A stretch of DNA of 64,000 nucleotides from Lytechinus pictus. Lineage: Eukaryota > Echinodermata > Echinoidea > Temnopleuroida > Toxopneustidae. Numbering within the stretch: position 1 is the first letter of the stretch; each line of letters begins with the position of its first letter. The position numbers and the translations under genes are program-made. Location: assembly GCF_037042905.1 (NCBI RefSeq), contig NC_087252.1:34499965-34563964 (forward strand). The letters are read 5' to 3'. Below are positions 37,201 through 45,170 of this stretch, piece by piece. The notes beneath the pieces were generated by a model. That model did no database searches, was not told where the DNA came from, and saw nothing but the letters and a program-made list of their open reading frames with translations.

Positions 37201-40200
37201 CAAAGTAGACCAAAAGCTTTGGTCTCTGTTAGTGTTATGTTGGTTGTTCCACTGAACTCCGTCTCCGGCGTTGGCTCCAGCCTCCTAGAGATGATCGCTA
37301 CTTGACGAATCTCAGCCTCCGCAACCGCTTTCACAGTGCACGCCGCCTCAACAATGACTTCGCTGCAGCAACTGGAGTGATTGTTTCCACTCAAACAATC
37401 CGTAACCGACTTCACAGAGCCAAAATGCATGCCAGACGGCCAGCTCAGTGTGTCCCACTCACCCCTGCTCACAGAAGAATTCGTCTCAACTGGGCCCGGG
37501 AGCATGTCAGATGGACCAGACAGCAATGGCGTAGAGTTCTGTTCACAGATGAGAGCAGATTTTCCCTTGACCACAATGATGGACGTTCGAGAGTCTGGAG
37601 GCGACCAGGAGAGAGATTTGCAGACCCCTGTATTGCAGAACATGACCGTTATGGTGGAGGCATCGTCTTGGTGTGGGGAGGCATCACCTACGCCCGGGGG
37701 GGCCACTTACATTGACGAGTGGATACCATGCGCGACCAAGAAAACACGTAAAAAGGGTGTCTTTTTCAAGATAGGGCACGTTACGTACGTAACGTGATAA
37801 GGGTGTCAAAAACACAAAAATAATGAAAAAAGGGTATCTATTTCGCTAGGAAAGCTACGTGTTTAGGGTCACATTTGCGGGGATGATAAAACAAAATTAA
37901 AATGTTGTATAAAGGATGTCCTTTTTGCACCAACACTACGTGTTTAGAGTCCTGATTTGCGCGAGGTGAGGAAGGTGGGACCTTACTAAACCAAATGGTG
38001 TGTAAATTAGGTAAAACCGACGACCGACGGACCCGGCCGTGACACAACAATAAAATATACTTGTTAAGGGGTTCATTTCAGGGACTCAATACTTGCCAAG
38101 AGTATAGTTTTGTTTCCAATACTTGTTAAGGGTAGGGTTTCAGACGCCAATACTTGTTAAGGGGTGCATTTTCAGAACATGGAAAATACGTGTTTAGGGT
38201 GCTTTTCGAGACCCCATGGTCGCGCATGGTATCCACTCGTCAATGGAAGTGGCCCCCCCGGGCACCTACGCCAACCGTACTCGTCTCTACGTGGTCCCAG
38301 GGGGAGCAATGACAGGAGTGAGGTACAGGGATGAGGTCCTTGAACCTATAGTGGTGCCATTTGCAGAAAATGTGGGACAAAACATCATTTTCATGGATGA
38401 CAATGCCCGTGCCCACCGAGCTAGGGTGGTGACCGAGTTCCTTGAGGGCCAGGGGATTGAGCGTATGGAGTGGCCAGCGAGGTCCCCAGATTTAAACCCG
38501 ATAGAGCACGTCTGGGACATGATGGGGAGGAGTCTCGAGCAGCTCGAAGCCCATCCACTTGGACTGCAGCAGCTGGGTGTGGCTCTGGAGGCTGCATGGG
38601 ATGCACTGGACGTCAGAGACATCAATCGCCTCATCAGCTCCATGAGACAGCGCTGTGAAGCCGTTATTGCTGCAGGAGGTGGTCACACTCGTTACTGAAC
38701 TGCCTGAAAGACACTCAGACATTCGTTTTTACCACTTCATGTCGGTAGCTGATACCCCTCGGGGCCCACTTTTCAGGATGTGCAGTGATGCGAGAGACAT
38801 TGTGCAACAACTGAAACCACCCATGCGTGAAATTGATTACAGCGTGTTTAAGGACATTTAGGACAGTTGTACTGAGGTATTTCCAGAAATAAAACACCTT
38901 GTATAAAATCTTTATGTACGTTTTAAAAAGTGGTCCTTAACTTTTTTTGAGTAGTGTATATTTTAATTTTTATATATCTGTGTACGAGGAGAAATTTTTA
39001 AAAAATCAAAAATGTTAAAAAACTCCTCGAAACAGACGGCTGCCAGGGGCCCGTTTCTCAACACATGGACAAGTTAGTAATATCTTATCCACCAACCACG
39101 GAGTTAGTTCCAATATCTTACTAAACCTGTTTCTCGAAAGGCTTCCTAACTAGAATACCTTGATATCGATACTATCGGTAAAAAGAGCAGACGAGACGTA
39201 GCCTTAGTCACAAAATAGCACAATTTTCAAAAAGAAAAATTTTGACAAAATTGCAAATAATATGATGAATTGGGAAATAAATCTTTTCCAAATAATAGCA
39301 CAGGTGAATTATGCATCATACATACTTAGACCATGAAGACTGGAGCATTCAATTGCAGAGAACATTAAATTATGAATAATTCATTTCATGACTAAAAAAT
39401 CACCCAGGATACCCAATTTTAATAGTTTACGAAAGTAAACCATAACGGTTTTCTTTGTAAAATGATGATAATTATACGGACTTTTACAATTTCAAACGTC
39501 ACCAAAATATAGATTAACGAAACATTTTTAATCATTGATACCGAAAGATACGATATTGGACAAATTATATGCATAAATTAGAGATAGAATTCATCCAACT
39601 GTTAATAGGGGTCTGAAAACAACAAATACGAGTTCAGTTATGGATGGCCTGACGTGGTACTGGTAGAATCTTTATCGATTAAATCATTTACTATTTCAAA
39701 ATGAATGGTGTTGTGGCATTTTACCAACAGTTTTATAGTTTCTTTGTATTACAATTATCATTGAATGCATTAACCCACTTGTTTTGTGATGTAATTTCAA
39801 CCTCTATGATTGATTACGTAAGATTATAATTTTAAAATTTCTAGGCACTTTCGCATGTCATAGTCTACCCACGTGATGCCACTACGTACGTCATTAATAA
39901 AGAAGTTATGACAGGTTCGCAGGTGTCATAAATATTTAGTGAGGTTGTTGTACCCGATCTTGGTAAAGATAAAAGAAGGCTTCGTGAAACGGTTAGCGGA
40001 CAAGTACCGTCAAGTAGCTCACTATCTCCGATTTAGTCAAGAAGTTAGACAGTTATGACGGTGTTGAGAAACGGGCCCCAGCTGTCTACATTCAAGCAGC
40101 GCGGCGGTGACTGATGGCTCGGCGATCGTGCGTTGGTTAGCAACGCAACGCCGCGCGGGCTTGGGGCAGCGATACAGCATTTGCAGGCTGTCCCGAGCCG

Positions 40201-40414
40201 GCCCCGCCGCGCCGAGCTCCAGTGGCAACAACCCTCCCTCGCCAATCGCGGAGAATTCATTTGCAATTATCACAAATACTTTTCGAATAAACAGGCCTAT
40301 ATTAATTTAATGAGTCTATCCAATATTTTTGTTCATAATATCAGACTAAAATCAATCACAACCACACAAAAAAGTACATACTCCTTGTTTTTCGTCGTCA
40401 GAATCATCCGCCAT
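19157..40414 (-). CDS. IFT46: IFT46, intraflagellar transport IFT-B subunit (ten-exon gene)
   Basis: Coding exons in transcript order: 40382-40414, 29344-29452, 28493-28566, 26915-26953, 23403-23566, 22746-22914, 22234-22371, 21844-21953, 19913-20126, 19157-19246. Lengths sum to 1140 nt: 379 codons plus TGA in one frame, with GT-AG at every junction. The product starts MADDSDDEK, has a variable N-terminal third, a Glu/Asp tract (about residues 103-132), then the conserved IFT46 core: AYDPAEYENL, KPFIPDYIPAVGDIDAF, MPEIDDLMQEWP, DIPVYQSRIQALHVLFTLYSEFKNSQ in pieces. In known systems IFT46 binds IFT52 in the IFT-B core and is needed for outer-dynein-arm transport into cilia. Vertebrate proteins are about 300 aa; the extra length is N-terminal. 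An additional small exon in intron 1 cannot be excluded. Confidence 0.93.
19913..20126 (-). CDS. IFT46: IFT46 coding exon 9 (full copy)
   Basis: 214 nt, acceptor TTATCCTAG, donor GTAATT. Encodes TMPEIDDLMQEWPADFEE through LYSEFKNSQ, the most conserved part of the protein. It is the only copy that reaches a donor; the truncated copies at 20130-21130 share its first 106 nt. Confidence 0.93.
20130..21130 (-). repeat. 159-bp tandem array of truncated IFT46 exon 9 copies
   Basis: Six near-identical units. The exon-start phrase recurs at about 20276, 20435, 20594, 20753, 20912 and 21071, beyond the true exon at 20121. Each unit holds the intron end (TTTTTATCCCAG), the first 106 nt of exon 9 and 53 bp of intron. 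None has the rest of the exon or its donor. The junction nearest the true exon is 3 bp shorter. A diverged, internally deleted seventh copy lies at about 21131-21200. Near-identity implies recent expansion, homogenisation, or an assembly artefact. Confidence 0.9.
21283..21699. mobile_element. Inverted-repeat element with AAGGCCACCGCACACC ends
   Basis: Left AAGGCCACCGCACACCTTACGA; the right end reversed reads AAGGCGACCGCACACCTTACGA. About 0.42 kb in the IFT46 intron between exons 8 and 9. No ORF. Confidence 0.7.
21785..21836 (-). repeat. Partial tandem duplicate of IFT46 exon 8 3' end
   Basis: On the minus strand it reads CACAGGTCCCATCAACCAAC then GTGCATTATACAAAAGAAG. It could encode HRSHQPTVHYTK, one codon shorter than the true exon end HRSKPPPTVHYTK. 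The GTAAGT donor has become AAGTACGT. Confidence 0.65.
21844..21953 (-). CDS. IFT46: IFT46 coding exon 8
   Basis: 110 nt, acceptor TGATATAG, donor GTAAGTG. Encodes VRSIQEASKNPKLINNWMES... and HRSKPPPTVHYT. A decayed copy of its 3' end lies just downstream in the intron (21785-21836). Confidence 0.92.
22234..22371 (-). CDS. IFT46: IFT46 coding exon 7
   Basis: 138 nt (46 codons), acceptor ATGTTAG, donor GTAAGA. Encodes IPRPDGEEESLGL, LDEPCAKQSDPTVLDLQLR. Phase 0 at both ends. Confidence 0.92.
22746..22914 (-). CDS. IFT46: IFT46 coding exon 6
   Basis: 169 nt, acceptor TTCTACAG, donor GTAATA. Encodes the conserved AYDPAEYENLAV, EIKELFQYITRY and KPFIPDYIPAVGDIDAF segments. Confidence 0.93.
23403..23566 (-). 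CDS. IFT46: IFT46 coding exon 5 (acidic tract)
   Basis: 164 nt, acceptor TTTTTTTCAG, donor GTAAGT. Encodes a long Asp run made of GAT/GAC triplets, a likely length-polymorphic coding microsatellite, ending ...GSRLEG before the conserved core. Confidence 0.88.
24301..24687. mobile_element. Near-complete palindromic element in IFT46 intron
   Basis: 387 bp in which almost the whole sequence is an inverted repeat. The arms start ATAATCGCTAGAGGG and meet near 24510 around ATATCAATTGGTAT. Paired blocks include GTCTCGCAATCTACTATGG, AAATTCGTGATCACTCTCGC and ACTTGATAAAGAGTTGCAGC. The left arm has an extra duplication of GTGATCACTCTCGCAAA. No target duplication is clear beyond TTC on both sides. Confidence 0.75.
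26134..26574. mobile_element. Inverted-repeat element with 6-bp target duplication
   Basis: 441 bp. Ends CAGGGACTCAGTTTTA and its complement TAAAACTGAGTCCCTG, flanked by ATTAAC at 26128-26133 and 26575-26580. Inner arms carry GGGGAGC / AGAGAGCG motifs. Non-autonomous; lies in an IFT46 intron. Confidence 0.75.
26915..26953 (-). CDS. IFT46: IFT46 coding exon 4 (39-nt microexon)
   Basis: Thirteen codons, SPDDDIGENTNME, acceptor TTTTCTAG, donor GTATTT. In-frame, so skipping would only remove 13 acidic residues. Confidence 0.65.
27311..28160. repeat. 51-bp minisatellite in IFT46 intron
   Basis: Seventeen tandem units of 51 bp (e.g. ATCATGCAATCAGCTACAAT at 27341, next at 27392), nearly identical. 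One unit near 28041 carries a 3-bp insertion. Since 51 is a multiple of three and the unit lacks stops in several frames, long open frames appear on both strands, but the locus lies between IFT46 exons 3 and 4 and shows no coding signal. Confidence 0.9.
28306..28479. mobile_element. Short element with CAGGGGT ends and AGTATA duplication
   Basis: 174 bp. CAGGGGTGTGAG on the left, ...CAAACCCCTG on the right, with AGTATA at 28300-28305 and 28480-28485. Interior rich in AAGCTGAA / TCTGAA repeats. No ORF. Confidence 0.6.
28493..28566 (-). CDS. IFT46: IFT46 coding exon 3
   Basis: 74 nt, acceptor CTGATTCAG, donor GTATTT. Completes the split Gly codon, then encodes QNRGISPAMTEQSDDFE. Ends in phase 0. 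A 174-bp MITE ends 13 bp beyond its donor. Confidence 0.78.
29344..29452 (-). CDS. IFT46: IFT46 coding exon 2
   Basis: 109 nt, acceptor TTTGACAG, donor GTAACA. Encodes NQPYDESLEV and EEVASLYTPSP, low-complexity N-terminal text. Starts in phase 0 and leaves one base. Confidence 0.8.
30647..30993. mobile_element. hAT-like MITE with 8-bp target duplication, copy 1
   Basis: 347 bp. Terminal repeats CACTAGTGTACCTACGG and, reversed right end, CAGTGCCGTACCTAGG. Perfect ATTGCGTA on both sides (30639-30646 and 30994-31001). Inside are repeated CCCCCCTGACGAGCTTGAAG and TTTTTTCTGGTACGAAATCC units. Related to the inverted copy at 41984-42279. 8-bp duplications fit hAT-type transposition. Confidence 0.8.
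31015..37147. mobile_element. 6.1-kb foldback element in IFT46 intron 1
   Basis: The outer ~0.7 kb of each end are inverted copies (about 31015-31700 and 36430-37147). They start CACTCGCAC..TATTGCGAGG, include GTCCGGGTTATAATTGAGC, and carry the same 60-codon open stretch (31089-31271 minus, 36881-37063 plus). Between them each half holds repeated ~190-bp units with TTGCTCTATCAGCTACATA, CCCCCATTGAGGCAAAAAG and long C runs, oriented oppositely in the two halves and meeting near 34770. No transposase seen. The architecture is that of foldback elements (sea urchin TU elements are a known example); membership is not shown. Flanks CGTTCGTAG / CGTTAGTCC are a poor 9-bp duplication candidate. Confidence 0.75.
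32272..33652. mobile_element. Non-autonomous TA-flanked element nested in the foldback
   Basis: 1381 bp with arms of roughly 300 bp beginning CAGTGCGTATAGAAAAAAAC and ending in the complement TTTTTTTATACGCACTG, bordered by TA on both sides. It interrupts a CATTGAGGC-type unit of the foldback. Paired inner text: TCTATATTTTGGTGTTAATA, AAGGTCTTATCTTTCAAATG. Centre (about 32760-32960) holds another unrelated repeat. TA target and ends fit Tc1/mariner; no transposase. Confidence 0.7.
37266..38698 (+). pseudogene. Tc1/mariner DD34E transposase, split by an insertion
   Basis: The 5' half (to 37692) shows part of the second helix-turn-helix, then NWAREHVRWT, QWRRVLFTDESRFSL (first catalytic Asp), RVWRRPGERF and the start of VWGGITYA. 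The 3' half (from 38271) continues NRTRLYVVPGG, YRDEVLEPIV, IIFMDDNARAHRA (second Asp) and SPDLNPIEHVWD (Glu, with 34 residues between Asp and Glu), ending GGHTRY and TGA at 38698. The first helix-turn-helix and the start codon are missing. Apart from truncation and the 570-bp insertion the frame has few lesions, suggesting a fairly young copy. Dead as it stands. Confidence 0.88.
37693..38262. mobile_element. 570-bp inverted-repeat element inside the transposase gene
   Basis: Terminal inverted repeats of 46 bp with one mismatch, starting CCCGGGGGGGCCACTT and ending ATGCGCGACCA, flanked by an 8-bp duplication CACCTACG (37685-37692, 38263-38270). Inside, imperfect units of about 30-50 bp recur in tandem (ACGTGTTTAGGGT, TACTTGTTAAGGG). 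No ORF. Eight-bp duplications occur with hAT, P and Zisupton-type transposases; I cannot choose between them. Confidence 0.85.
39046..40079. mobile_element. Element with GGGGCCCGTTTCTCAACAC ends, copy 1
   Basis: 1034 bp with terminal inverted repeats GGGGCCCGTTTCTCAACAC and its complement. Shared body with the inverted, shorter copy at about 50635-51255 (GATATCGATACTATCGGTA; AATACGAGTTCAGTTATGGA; TCTATCTCTAATTTATGCAT). No ORF. Confidence 0.7.
40095..40260. promoter_or_regulatory. CpG-rich block in IFT46 intron 1 with an X-box-like motif
   Basis: GC- and CpG-rich (GCGCGGCGG, CAACGCCGCGCGGGC, CCCCGCCGCGCCGAGC) in an otherwise AT-rich region, about 120-320 bp downstream of exon 1. On the minus strand near 40135-40147 it contains GTTGCTAACCAAC, one mismatch from an RFX X-box (GTNRCY-N-RGYAAC). 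It could be a promoter-proximal element or alternative start region; no direct evidence. Confidence 0.35.
40382..40414 (-). CDS. IFT46: IFT46 coding exon 1
   Basis: Eleven codons, MADDSDDEKQG, like the short acidic N terminus of vertebrate IFT46. Donor GTATGT begins at 40381. The ATG is at 40414-40412, preceded on the minus strand by GTTGCTCTG. Confidence 0.8.
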
Positions 40415-41100
40415 CAGAGCAACATCGCCCTTCGTTTGCAGGAATTTGTCTCTCGCAAATGATATCTCGGGAGTTTTTCGCCTATATGTCATGAATCTCG
40501 TTTATTGCGAGAATTCGAATACCTCTGCCCAGAAAAGAAGTGAGAGCTAGTATGAAGGAAGCCTTCAAGAGAGAGAGAGCCCTTAGAGAGAGAGATGGGA
40601 AGGAAGGGAAATATGGAGAAGGGGAATGATTAAGGGAAAGAATGAGATCGAATAAAGAGAGAAACATGAACCGGAAAGAAAGAAGTGAAATGGATGTAGA
40701 GGGCAATTAGGAGTGGAAAATGAGATGGAGAGAAAGAAAAACAGAGGGAAATAGACAGTGGAAAGATATTTTAAGATTCCATAATTTGTTATTGGTTTGT
40801 TTTATCGTATTTTTTTTCTACAAAACAATACAAGTAAAAAATAAAAAAAAATAAAAAGTCCGGGTAAATAAGAACCTTTGGTCCTTCGTGAGACTCTTTC
40901 TTCTCACTTCATCCAGTACCGCCACGCGATTAACCTCATTTTTCCACATTACTATTGTAACAGGGTGGATCCGGGACCGAGACGCGGCCCCGGCCCCCTA
41001 TTTTGGGGCAGCCTGCTGGAAAAAATGTCCTTTGTAACTTGAGAGAAACGCTTTAAAACAGAAAGAAAAATAAGAAGGAGGTAATATACCATGCATAGGC
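40415..41100. other. IFT46 upstream region
   Basis: Expected to contain the IFT46 5' UTR and promoter (reading right to left). No TATA box is obvious. 40545-40770 is a strongly purine-rich stretch on the + strand. No upstream coding exon recognised. Confidence 0.35.
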
Positions 41101-41870
41101 GGATTCAGGGGGCCCGAGGGCCCCCCCCCCCCCTATTGGCGGAGCAAAAAAAAATAAAGGGGAAAAGGAAGATAAAAAGAAAAAGAAGGGAAAGGAGAAG
41201 AGAAAAAGAAACATAAAAGGAGGAAGACGAGAGAATGTAAATATGTCACTATATAAAATTTTCGCTCGCGCTTCGCACTCGCATTGCCTTTAGGTAATTT
41301 ACATATCTTGCTCAATATGGAGCTTAAAATATCAAATTTTGAAGTCAATATACATATTTCAGCTCGGACATAATTAAAGCTTTCATTATTTTGTTTGATT
41401 TACAAATTGATTTTTGTTTTTTTTAATGCTCATGTAAGATGTCAGTTTTATGGTGTGCGCTCGCATTATTTGATCTGCCAAGTATAGGCCTACCTATTGC
41501 CTTTGTGTATTCCATAAGATTCTCAAAATATCCCTTTTCAGGTGTGATTGTCAAAACAAAGGCCTATCAGCTAGCGCTGCGCGCTTGCATTTTGATTGGT
41601 GACTTATGTATACCTCTGTATTAATTATATAAGACACTACTTAGAATCCCCCCTTTATGACAGTGTATCAAAAATTTCGGGCTCGCATTAATTGTTAAAA
41701 ATATATCAAACCATGAATCATATTCATGAATACAATAGTGCTTAAAATATTCAGTATTCAGGCCTCAACGTAAACAATATTCACAACCTTAATTCAGCTT
41801 GTCGGTATTTTTTAAACTATGATATTAGGCTTATTAGATTAATGATAAAATTTTCATGAATTCCTAATAA
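41100..41870. repeat. Repeat with purine tract and CGCTCGCAT motifs
   Basis: Begins GGCGGATTCAGGGGGCCC with a C run, then a purine tract. GCTCGCATT-type motifs then recur at about 41267-41286, 41457, 41575 and 41681. A second stretch with the same motif set is at 46840-47700. Family unknown. Confidence 0.45.
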
Positions 41871-41983
41871 ATTCTCTTTTCAAAAAGGAATATCGACAAG
41901 TTTCACATCGCGCTTAGGAAGATCGAAGAATAGGAAGAAAGTCATCATTTTCATATGATGGCGAAATGTCCCTAGGCCTAAAA

Positions 41984-42279
41984 CAGTGGCGTACCTAGGA
42001 TTTTCCACAGGGGGGCAATTAAATTCGTCCGCAAAAAAAATTGACAAGCAAAAAAAAAAGGTCTTCAACCACAAATAAAGGATCTCGTCCGCCAAAAAAT
42101 TTGACAAGCAGAAAAAAAAAGGTCTTCAACCACAAGGATTTCGTACCAGAAAAAAATTTGACAAGCAAAAAAAAAAAATCTTCAAGACTCGTCAGGGGGG
42201 CAGGGATATGTCCCTTGCATGCATGGGTTGTGACTCGTCAGGGGGGCAGTCTGCCCCTTCCCCCGTAGGTACGCTAGTG
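41984..42279. mobile_element. hAT-like MITE with 8-bp target duplication, copy 2
   Basis: 296 bp, inverted relative to 30647-30993. Ends CAGTGGCGTACCTAGG and, reversed, CACTAGCGTACCTACGG, flanked by GCCTAAAA (41976-41983) and GCCTAGAA (42280-42287). It shares AAATTTGACAAGC, GGTCTTCAACCACAA and GACTCGTCAGGGGGGCAG text with copy 1. Confidence 0.78.
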
Positions 42280-42478
42280 GCCTAGAATATGTCCCGGTCA
42301 AAATAATAATAAAAATATCAGCTGCATCATTTGTTGTTCGTATATAGGAAGATGAGTGCCCTGAGGGACTTGTTTACTTTCTGTGATAAAGCCGGAATTC
42401 TCCTCTGCTTCCAATCCCAATGTTTCAATCTTCATACGAACAGATTTCGTCATGCTATGTAACGGGCCCATGATGTCT

Positions 42479-42958
42479 GATGATGATGCTGCTGCTGCTG
42501 ATGGTGGTGATGATGATGATGATGGTGATGATGGTGATGATGATGGTGATGATGATGATGGTGATGATGGTGATGATGGTGATGATGGTGATGATGATGG
42601 TGATGATGATGGTGATGATGATGGTGATGATGATGGTGATGATGATGATGGTGATGATGGTGATGATGGTGATGATGGTGATGATGATGATGATGATGAT
42701 GATGGTGATGATGGTGATGATGGTGATGATGGTGATGATGGTGATGATGGTGATGATGGTGATGACAATGATGATGATGGTGATGATGGTGATGATGATG
42801 ATGGTGATGGAGATGATGGTGATGATGATGATGATGATGGTGATGATGGTGATGATGGTGATGGTGATTATGATGATGATGATGATGATGATGGTGATGA
42901 TGGTGATGATGATGGTGATGTTGGTGATGATGATGATGATGATGGTGATGATGATCGA
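42479..42958. repeat. (GAT/GGT)n microsatellite
   Basis: About 480 bp of GATGATGGT-type triplets. It opens long frames of Asp/Gly on one strand and Ser/Pro on the other, without coding meaning. Confidence 0.95.
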
Positions 42959-43009
42959 TGATGATGATTATAAGGATGATGGGTTAAGGTTTACGGTTAG
43001 GATGTTCCG

Positions 43010-43080
43010 AGGGGGTTTAGTGTTAGGGTTAATTAGGGTTAGTGTTTAGGCTAAGGGTGAGGGTTAGGGTATAAGGTCGG
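43010..43080 (+). repeat. Degenerate telomere-like GGGTTA repeats
   Basis: TTAGGGTTAATTAGGGTTAG and GAGGGTTAGGGTATAAGG occur among near matches (GTTAGTGTTTAGG). Short and imperfect, so an interstitial or chance G-rich tract beside the microsatellite. Confidence 0.5.
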
Positions 43081-44490
43081 CCTATATAGGTTACGGTTTG
43101 CAATCCATATGGTAGAGTTAGGATATAGGATTTACCCTAAAATGATGGGGCAAAGGGTTTTACGTTCAGACTGACTCTTCTCACTGTTGCATAATATCCT
43201 CAAAACCGAAAAAGAAATTGAAAGGGGAAGTTCACCCTGAGACAATTAAAGTTTGTTGTAAAAATATAAAAAAACAAAATTGGTGAATGTTTGGGGGAAA
43301 AATGATTTGTGGCGTCATAGGCCACATATACGAGCACATGTCTGATATAAATTTCTTTTTTTTTTAATGGCTCAAGGTGACCAAAAGTTTTTTTTTTCAT
43401 GGGCGCGGGTGTAATAATTTGTCTGTTGAGGTACAATAAAAAAAATACTTTTTTTGGAGGAAACTTCATTGATTTCTAAAAATCATGATACACAGGAAGC
43501 TGCACGCATATTTTCCCCTCCCTTCCCTTTTAAATTTCCTTCTTTTTTTTCATATGCAATGACAATTAGTTAAAATTTTATAATAACTTGTTAAATTTCT
43601 GTTGGAATTTCCTCAAACCTACACCAATATTCATTATTATTATTATTGCTATTTTTACAATGAGGGTGCACCACTTTTTTAATAAAAGGTAATAAAATTG
43701 ACAAGCTTTTTTTTCAGTAAAAGAAAAAAAGCGAAAAAAAGGCACATAGATGATATGGAAACTGAGAAGCGCATGATTTCACACTTTCATTCCATCATTA
43801 ATATTTTTATGTAACATATATCAGTTTGTCCTCAGCCTTTATAGTTTGATTACCCATGGAACATTATTATTACAATAATATATATTGTTTTATACTAAAA
43901 AAATTATATATTTTTAATTTTTCCCAGATAATAAAAAGTATGGTTTGATTATTCGTTGGAGTGAAGTAGTCACTGTATCATAAAACTTTCAAAGTTAAAC
44001 TTGAAATTGAAGCATTTGAGAGAGGAAAACTTATTTTGACTATCACCTCCACTTCACTTTGCTATTATTATACTGATGAAAAATGGAAGACAAAGTTTTG
44101 ATAGGCCCTTTGAATCTTTTACCTTTTTTATGTTTATTTTGTTAAACCTATATATAGATTTATGGTACTCTCGTTTGGCCTCTAGTAAACTAACTATTAA
44201 CAGTATTGCCGCCCTCTACTGTTCACATATTGACTATGACTTTCAGAGATCGAGAAACAATAATTTTCTCTCAGGCTCGGCCGCGCTCAGGATTGTCAGG
44301 AAGGCGGGGAATGTCAAGTTTCTCCACAATCACGGTTTGGTCAAAGGTATTATTATTGTTAACTGATGAGTACCGGTACATATCTTTTTCAACAATGTTA
44401 TTTTGCTACATCTGTATTGTTAAGTTTTGAGTGCCTTGTAATTCCGGCCTGACCTGACATGATGATCAGTCGAGACAGGCACTGTAACCC
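43081..44490. other. AT-rich intergenic DNA
   Basis: No supported gene. Text at 43210-43470 (GGGGAAGTTCACCCTGA...) may be one end of another TTAA-class element, but its partner was not found. Confidence 0.35.
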
Positions 44491-44494
44491 GTGG

Positions 44495-44567
44495 AGCTCC
44501 GGCCCGCGAAGCGGGCCGGAGCTAGCCCACTCACACAACATGCGAGGTTAGTAATACTAACCTCGCA
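44495..44567. repeat. Two adjacent perfect hairpins
   Basis: A 13-bp stem (AGCTCCGGCCCGC, loop GAA) at 44495-44523 is followed by CTAG overlap and then a second palindrome at 44541-44567 (TGCGAGGTTAGTA, one-base centre). The second stem sequence matches the ends of the 6.1-kb foldback. Confidence 0.85.
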
Positions 44568-44869
44568 CAACACATGTGATTTCATAGTGCATTTTGACGT
44601 TTTCATTCATCACACGAATGTGAGGGACTAAACTACGCCAAGCCTTTCAATATTTGTCCACTATGTTAATCTTGATCGTATGATTTAAGTATATTTGACA
44701 AAGGAATTATAAATTATTTATTAAACTAAGTGTTTTTATCGCTTACCTCCAAATCTCAACCAGGATACTTCGTTCGATCCGTCCTTGGTCATCCTCATAC
44801 TGCGGTGGAAATTACGCAAACAACAATCGAAATGCGAAATTTTCCTATCGAACATTCTCGATTCAAGTC

Positions 44870-45170
44870 GTAGGGGAGGGAGAAAGGAAAGAAAAGAAGG
44901 GAAAGGAAAAAGCGAGAAAGGGAATGGAGGGGGCGGGAAAGGAAAGGAGAGACAATGAAAGACAGATCAGGGGAGGGGGAAAGGTAAAGGAGAGAGAGGG
45001 AAAAGGAGACCATAAAATAGAAAGAAAACAAAAGAAAGGAAGAGGGGAAGGGAGAGGGAAAGAAAAATGGAAAGAGCGAGAAAAGAGTAGGGGAGGGAGA
45101 AAGGAAAGAAAAGAAGAGAAAGGAAAAAGCGAGAAAGGGAATGGAGGGGGCGGGAAAGGGAAGGAGATAA
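44870..45170 (+). repeat. Polypurine tract, copy 1
   Basis: About 300 bp almost entirely A/G on the + strand; 44945-45165 is largely duplicated at 46485-46745. Followed by CGATT-rich text (CAATCGGCAACCGATTCC). Confidence 0.8.

Larger units (their letters stand above)
37230..38958 (+). mobile_element. Tc1/mariner element, 5'-truncated and interrupted
   Basis: Contains a transposase gene broken by the insertion 37693-38262. The right end reads GGTCCTTAACTTTTTTTGAG then TAGTGTA followed by TA, a plausible terminal repeat. The matching left terminus was not found between the foldback end at 37147 and the coding part, so the 5' end appears lost. Confidence 0.7.

Noticed and set aside
37200-38861. 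Other long frames overlapping the transposase (both strands)
   Set aside because: Shadow frames of the GC-rich Tc1 coding sequence.
42298-43049. Asp/Gly-, Met/Val- and Ser/Pro-rich open frames
   Set aside because: Products of a (GAT/GGT)n microsatellite on both strands.
43010-43080. True telomere
   Set aside because: Repeats are few and imperfect, with unique DNA and genes continuing on both sides.
44495-44523. Helitron 3' terminus
   Set aside because: Hairpin and CTAG fit in part, but spacing is wrong, no T follows CTAG and no 5' TC end was found; kept only as a question.
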